This document shows positions 59,616-64,000 of a stretch of 64,000 nucleotides of DNA, piece by piece (position 1 is the stretch's first letter; each line of letters begins with the position of its first letter). The stretch comes from Salibacterium aidingense DSM 18341 (GTDB lineage Bacteria > Bacillota > Bacilli > Bacillales > Marinococcaceae). Below the pieces are notes generated by a model that was not told where the DNA came from, did not search any database, and worked only from the letters and a program-made list of their open reading frames with translations. The DNA lies in NCBI RefSeq assembly GCF_000429685.1, contig NZ_AUCI01000001.1, positions 1-64,000 of the forward strand, given 5' to 3'. Made by a program: the position numbers and the translations under genes.

Positions 59616-61649
59616 CTAGTGATTACTTATTATTTCTATTCCTTTTTTGGTAATGGTTGTACCCGCTCTCCCCTTTCCTATTTCTACCAATTTATCCTTC
59701 TCCATGATTTTAAGATAATTTCTTAATTCCTGTTCAGAAAGAAAAATTTGATTAGCAAAGGCTTTGTCAGCTATTGTTTTTCTACCAATTCTTTGTTTCC
59801 TTAAGTATTCTTGATAAAGTACACGTAAAATAAAATATATTTTCTCATCATACTCATCCTGCTTCTCGGTTTCAACAGCATGAGTAATGTTTTTTATATC
59901 CAGCCACTCTTGATAAATTGGCAGCTCTTTACATTCGATATAGTCACCCCCGAAATTCTTAATGTAATTTGCACAGTTTTCCAATTCTCTTATATTCCCT
60001 TCCCACGTATAATTTAATAAAAAGTCTGTCGCCTCTTCGCTTAAAGAGATATCATATCCTTCTAAAAAGAAGGAGAAAAGCGGTAAAATATCTTCTTGTC
60101 GTTCGCGCAGGGGCGGAATTTCGAGAGGCAGTACGTTTAATCGAAAGTACAAATCTTTACGAAAATCACCCTTTGAAATCTCGCTTTTTAAATTTCGATT
60201 TGTCGCTGCTATAATTCGTATATCCACTGGTATAACCGAATCTCCGCCTACCCTCATCACTTCTTTTTCCTGAAGTACTCTTAATAGCCTTGACTGGAGC
60301 GCTGGCGGCATTTCACCGATTTCATCTAAGAAGATAGTTCCCAGGTGGGCTTGTTCGAAGAGCCCCGGCTTGCCCCCTTTCTTTGCTCCAGTAAACGCCC
60401 CCTCCACATAACCAAAAAGTTCACTTTCCAATAATTGTTCAGGAAGAGCCGCACAATTAAAAGCGACAAACGAATATTTCTTTCTTGAAGAATGGTTATG
60501 AATGGCCTGAGCAAACAGTTCTTTTCCCGTACCACTTTCCCCTTTTATAAGCACAGAAGCATCAGAGTCAGCCATCCTCTGGGCTATATCTTTACTGCGT
60601 GAAATAGCCGGAGAATCCCCTATTATATTATAGAAATGATATTTTGCTGCAAAACCTTTTCCAGCTAACTGAGAACGCAGACGGTGCTGTCGCTTCTCCG
60701 TTTCCTGGAAAGGAACTAGCGTTGCTATGGCACCCGTTGTCTCACCTTCCACTTTAATAGCATTCATCGTCAACACTGTCGATGTTTGCCCGATTTGTAA
60801 AATTTCTTCCACAGCGTCCTGCCCATGATTCAGTATTTTTTCAAACGGTATATTCGGAAGCACATCTCGGTAATGATGCCCTAAAACTTCTTCTGGTTTA
60901 TCTTCTATAAGTTGAGAAGCTGCATCATTATAAGTAGTTATTTTACCGGAAGAATTCACCGCTATGATCCCATTCTGTACAATTTGAAGAAAAAGATCTA
61001 ATTGGTTTTCCAAGTAATCTTTTTTATCCAATATTCTTTCCAGCCCATAACTTATAGGAAGTATGTTAGAAAAGTGACGTTTTATTTTCCCCTCATATTT
61101 ATGATGATCTATGTCAAGCTTCGCTATAATATCCATATAGGTTGTCATATCCAATATACGATTACCAATATTAATAATATCCTTATTTTCCAGTTCAGAT
61201 TCAGGTTCCTCATTTGGACTTATAATGAGATCAACTTCAGGAAAGGGATCCATGCCTCTATAAGCCGGAATTAAATTAATTTGTCTTACATCTAATTGAT
61301 GGATAGTAGAAATGGTTTCTAAAGACATTTCTAAAGTTGCGTTATATAAAATCGCGTTGGTCCCTTTTCTAAGATTCTTAATTCTTTTTATCCCCGTTTC
61401 ACTTAACGTTCGTTTAGCAATAATAACAGCGGCATTTACATTTTTTATATAACGACGTACTTTTTCGAAAACTTTATAGTTAGGTATTAAAATTAAATCT
61501 CCTGAAATACCTTCATAGATTGTTTCATCTTCAAAACAGTAAAGATTCGTAGTTATGTCATCACCAAACATATTGGTAACTTCGTCATGAAAAGAAAGAA
61601 GAGTGTTTTTATATAACGAGACAATAGTCAAATTCTTATTCCGATTCAT
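59616..61649 (-). CDS. sigma-54-dependent transcriptional activator with PAS domain
   Basis: A 677-aa enhancer-binding protein. The N-terminal 200 residues form an unrecognised sensor region (PrpR-N-like in pattern). A PAS domain follows at about residues 220-330 (IVQNGIIAVNSSGKITTYND), then the AAA+ core: Walker A GESGTGKE, the sigma-54 loop EGAFTGAKKGG, Walker B GTIFLDEIGEM. The C-terminus is a winged helix (LSEQELRNYLKIMEKDKLVE), not the usual Fis type. The ATG at 61649 follows AAGGAGGGG. Divergent from a gene with a -24/-12 promoter, which it likely drives. Confidence 0.88.
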   Translation of the reverse strand: MNRNKNLTIVSLYKNTLLSFHDEVTNMFGDDITTNLYCFEDETIYEGISGDLILIPNYKVFEKVRRYIKNVNAAVIIAKRTLSETGIKRIKNLRKGTNAILYNATLEMSLETISTIHQLDVRQINLIPAYRGMDPFPEVDLIISPNEEPESELENKDIINIGNRILDMTTYMDIIAKLDIDHHKYEGKIKRHFSNILPISYGLERILDKKDYLENQLDLFLQIVQNGIIAVNSSGKITTYNDAASQLIEDKPEEVLGHHYRDVLPNIPFEKILNHGQDAVEEILQIGQTSTVLTMNAIKVEGETTGAIATLVPFQETEKRQHRLRSQLAGKGFAAKYHFYNIIGDSPAISRSKDIAQRMADSDASVLIKGESGTGKELFAQAIHNHSSRKKYSFVAFNCAALPEQLLESELFGYVEGAFTGAKKGGKPGLFEQAHLGTIFLDEIGEMPPALQSRLLRVLQEKEVMRVGGDSVIPVDIRIIAATNRNLKSEISKGDFRKDLYFRLNVLPLEIPPLRERQEDILPLFSFFLEGYDISLSEEATDFLLNYTWEGNIRELENCANYIKNFGGDYIECKELPIYQEWLDIKNITHAVETEKQDEYDEKIYFILRVLYQEYLRKQRIGRKTIADKAFANQIFLSEQELRNYLKIMEKDKLVEIGKGRAGTTITKKGIEIISNH

Positions 61650-61707
61650 GCCAATCCCCTCCTTATTGATTTGTATTTTATATAAAAAGTGTTTAAAAAG
61701 CAATTTA

Positions 61708-61749
61708 AAATACCAAAACAACCATATTCAATTGGTTGTTTTGGTATTT
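61708..61749. promoter_or_regulatory. perfect 17-bp-arm palindrome in the divergent promoter region
   Basis: AAATACCAAAACAACCA and its exact reverse complement flank TATTCAAT. It lies about 130 bp upstream of the sigma-54 promoter at 61879, a typical distance for an activator's enhancer site. Both flanking genes point away from it, so a terminator role makes little sense. The AT-rich gap 61650-61933 holds no gene. Confidence 0.55.
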
Positions 61750-61878
61750 CTATTCACCAATTAAACCATAAAATAACTCCTGTTTTCTTTATATTTTATA
61801 ATGATACCTTTTTTTCTTTGCCATTATGACTTACAACGATAGTCCTCTCCTTCATCTCTTCTCTCCATATTTCTCTCT

Positions 61879-61894
61879 TGGCATGGATATTGCA
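61879..61894 (+). promoter_or_regulatory. sigma-54 promoter (-24/-12)
   Basis: TGGCATGGATATTGCA matches the consensus TGGCACRNNNNTTGCW at all but one fixed position, with correct GG and GC spacing. It lies 39 bp upstream of the M20 amidohydrolase start and divergent from a sigma-54 activator gene. Confidence 0.8.
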
Positions 61895-61933
61895 TCATTG
61901 TAATGGGAACGCAAACAACAAGGAGTGGAAATA

Positions 61934-63139
61934 ATGCATTCATTACTAACCAAAGCAATGGAGATGCAAAATGATTTATCAACGTGGCGGCGGCACCTGC
62001 ACCAATATCCCGAGCTTGGATTTCAGGAATACAATACCGGTGCATTTATTAGAGAGAAATTGAAGGAGTTTGGTATTCTAGAAGTTTCACGTATTGCGGA
62101 AACAGGCCTGATGGTTATGTTAAGAGGAAAAAATCCCGGGCCCACTGTTATGTTAAGAGCTGATATGGATGCCCTTCCTATCCAAGACGAAAAAAACGTT
62201 GAATACGCTTCCAAAATAGATAATGCAGCCCATTTGTGCGGGCACGATGCACATATTTCCATGATGCTGGGAGCAGCAAAAATTTTAAATGAAACAAAAA
62301 TAGAAAACGGAAATGTGCAGATTATATTTCAGCCAGCAGAAGAAGGGTTATACGGTGCGAAAAAAATGATAGAAGAAAATGTACTGGGCGAAAACAATGT
62401 AGCGGCGGCAGCAGCCTTGCATGTCCAGCCTACCCTGCCCACTGGAGAAGTATCTATCTGTCCAAGTTCCAGCACGGCAAATTCAGATAGATTTGTCATT
62501 AAAATAATAGGAAAAGGAGGGCATGCGGCCCACCCCCATGTTACGGTCGACTCTGTTGCCGTTGCTGCTGAAGTTATTTCATCTATTCAACATATCGTAA
62601 GCAGAAAGGTGAACCCATTAGATAATGCTGTCATCTCGGTTGGGAAAATCACCGGAGGTTCGGCAAGAAATGTTATTGCTCCCTCCGTCACGTTGGTTGG
62701 AACTGTCCGAACTTTAAAAGAAAATGTTCAAGTTAACATAAAAGAAGAAATGGAAAGAATTATCTCGGGGGTATGCCAGGCATTTGAAGCTTCCTTTGAA
62801 TTTAATTACGAAGAAGGGTATCCTTCTGTCGATAATGATGAAGAAATGCTGTCCATATTCAAATCCACTGCTTCCGGCATACTAGGTGAAAATAAATTGT
62901 CTATCGTCCCCCCCTCCATGGGTGGAGAAGACTTTTCCTATTATACAAAAATAGTTCCATCCGTATTTTTCAGGCTCGGCGTACGGCCACAAAACAAGGA
63001 ATCTATCTATTCACACCATCACCCTCTTTTTGATATTGACGAAGACGCAATGCCTTATGGAACAGCTCTTCTTTCCAAGTTCGCTCTTGATTTTTTGAAA
63101 CATAAACAAACGTTGGAAAAGACAGTCTCCTTTCGTTAA
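61934..63139 (+). CDS. M20-family amidohydrolase (hippurate hydrolase/aminoacylase type)
   Basis: A 401-aa zinc amidohydrolase. Metal-site stretches: LRADMDALPI near residue 75, HLCGHDAHISMML (Cys-His site), IIFQPAEEGLYGA (Glu pair), ALHVQPTLPTG and, near the C-terminus, PPSMGGEDFSYY. The dimerisation domain begins IKIIGKGGHAAHPH. The ATG at 61934 has AGGAG at eight bases; a GTG nine bases earlier is possible. Removes an acyl or aminoacyl group from an N-acyl amino acid or peptide. The sigma-54 promoter and the peptide-type ABC gene after it suggest use of an imported N-acyl or peptide compound. Confidence 0.9.
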   Translation: MHSLLTKAMEMQNDLSTWRRHLHQYPELGFQEYNTGAFIREKLKEFGILEVSRIAETGLMVMLRGKNPGPTVMLRADMDALPIQDEKNVEYASKIDNAAHLCGHDAHISMMLGAAKILNETKIENGNVQIIFQPAEEGLYGAKKMIEENVLGENNVAAAAALHVQPTLPTGEVSICPSSSTANSDRFVIKIIGKGGHAAHPHVTVDSVAVAAEVISSIQHIVSRKVNPLDNAVISVGKITGGSARNVIAPSVTLVGTVRTLKENVQVNIKEEMERIISGVCQAFEASFEFNYEEGYPSVDNDEEMLSIFKSTASGILGENKLSIVPPSMGGEDFSYYTKIVPSVFFRLGVRPQNKESIYSHHHPLFDIDEDAMPYGTALLSKFALDFLKHKQTLEKTVSFR

Positions 63140-63207
63140 AAACCTTCTATTATTTTCTTCAGCATTAATTTAAAATGGAAATTAAACTTCAAAAGGAGGG
63201 GTCTAAT

Positions 63208-64000
63208 TTGAGCAGTTATATTAGACGGAGATTAATTCAATTACTTCCCGTCATGTTTATCATTATTTTTATTGTTTATAGTCTGGTCTACTTTGCCGGT
63301 GATCCAGTATTACTTATGCTGCCTGAAAATGCAACACAAGAAGACATCGCCCAAATGAGAGCTGCCTTAAATCTCGATCAGCCATTCTATATTCAGTTTT
63401 TCACCTATATGTCTAATGTTATTCAAGGAGATTTCGGAGATTCCTTCAGCTACAATCAACCTGCTTTAGATATAGTTTTAGAGCGTCTTCCGGCCACCAT
63501 AGAGCTTGGTATTGCCTCTATGATAGTTGCTGTCGGTATGGCCGTCCCCTTGGGAATATGGTCGGCCCTCAAACGAAATTCTTTAACTGATGTTTTTATT
63601 ACAGGTGGCACTGTGATCGGCCAGGCGATGCCAAATTTTTGGCTGGGTATCATGCTCATTCTAGTTTTTTCCGTGAACTTATCTATTCTTCCCGTTTCAG
63701 GGACCGGCACTTACGCTCATCTAATCTTACCAGCCATCACCCTTGGAACAGGAATATCTGCACAAATCGCCCGATTAACTCGTTCGAGCATGTTAGAAAC
63801 ACTGAATCAGGACTATATACGAACAGCCAAAAGTAATGGAATTAATCGTTTTTCCATTATATACTTACACGCTTTCCGTAACTCTTTAATACCAGTAGTT
63901 ACGATCACAGCAATGCAGACTAATGCATTAATAGGCGGCGCCTTAGTAACGGAAATGATATTTGCCTGGCCCGGCCTGGGACAATTATTAATTCAAGCCA
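63208..64000 (+). CDS. peptide-type ABC transporter permease (DppB/OppB), cut by window end
   Basis: The first 264 residues of a DppB/OppB permease. It starts at a TTG behind AAAAGGAGGGG; read MSSYIRRRLIQLLPVMFIII, followed by the family's LNLDQPFYIQFFTYMSNVIQ and GDFGDSF. The EAA-loop region DYIRTAKSNGINRFSIIYLHAF and the following EMIFAWPGLGQLLI are present. Usual length is 310-330 aa, so the end lies outside. It follows the amidohydrolase by 68 bp and is probably under the same sigma-54 promoter; remaining transporter genes should lie downstream. Confidence 0.88.
   Translation, partial: MSSYIRRRLIQLLPVMFIIIFIVYSLVYFAGDPVLLMLPENATQEDIAQMRAALNLDQPFYIQFFTYMSNVIQGDFGDSFSYNQPALDIVLERLPATIELGIASMIVAVGMAVPLGIWSALKRNSLTDVFITGGTVIGQAMPNFWLGIMLILVFSVNLSILPVSGTGTYAHLILPAITLGTGISAQIARLTRSSMLETLNQDYIRTAKSNGINRFSIIYLHAFRNSLIPVVTITAMQTNALIGGALVTEMIFAWPGLGQLLIQA

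Noticed and set aside
61708-61749. Rho-independent terminator
   Set aside because: Both neighbouring genes are transcribed away from it, so nothing needs terminating there.

Overview
The window looks like chromosomal DNA of a halophilic or alkaliphilic Bacillaceae bacterium, possibly near Alkalicoccus. The evidence is strong AGGAGG ribosome sites with frequent TTG/GTG starts, Bacillus-type cre sites, lipoprotein solute-binding proteins with acidic mature N-termini, a SinR homologue and Bacillaceae-like intergenic repeats. It is almost entirely catabolic: seven transporter-linked gene sets, most with their own regulator.

Region 1 (382-2275): a small unknown protein, an acyl-CoA thioesterase and a LysR regulator. 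Region 2 (2378-12156): an organosulfonate module. It has two sulfolactate dehydrogenases of unrelated folds (slcC, comC), a tripartite tricarboxylate-type importer (TctCAB), sulfolactate sulfo-lyase (suyA, suyB), a GntR regulator, and a YeiH-type exporter paired with a YeiE/CysL-type LysR regulator. Region 3 (12577-23242): one long operon with a sugar ABC importer, a DUF4867 protein, a fucose-isomerase-fold isomerase, a PFK-family kinase, a GntR/UTRA regulator, a class II aldolase, an aldehyde dehydrogenase and a Gfo/Idh/MocA enzyme. I read it as sulfoquinovose glycolysis of the sulfo-EMP type. Together, regions 2 and 3 would take sulfoquinovose to DHAP and sulfolactate, and sulfolactate on to pyruvate and sulfite, in one cell.

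Region 4 (23643-27237): LysR regulator, scoA, scoB and thiolase for ketone-body or acetoacetate use. Region 5 (27551-41561): an AT-richer polyol operon (tetritol-like dehydrogenase, ABC importer with two ATPases, DhaK/DhaL kinase, a frameshifted HAD phosphatase, AraM-type dehydrogenase, RpiB, GlpX, then fused remnants of fructose-bisphosphate aldolase and transketolase) with a divergent DeoR regulator.

Region 6 (41706-49986): a Gram-positive version of the uncharacterised E. coli yhf cluster (YhfZ, Y, U, T, Php, S, W, X homologues) ending in a NagB-like deaminase. Region 7 (50278-56111): GntR regulator, DUF2848, nitrilase-family amidase, TRAP importer and DUF1445 protein. Region 8 (56205-64000): cupin-NUDIX fusion, SinR homologue, SLC13-type permease, and a sigma-54 activator divergent from an M20 amidohydrolase and a peptide-type ABC permease cut by the window edge.

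No rRNA, tRNA, CRISPR array or intact insertion sequence was seen. All functions are read from sequence motifs and gene context; no database search was run.
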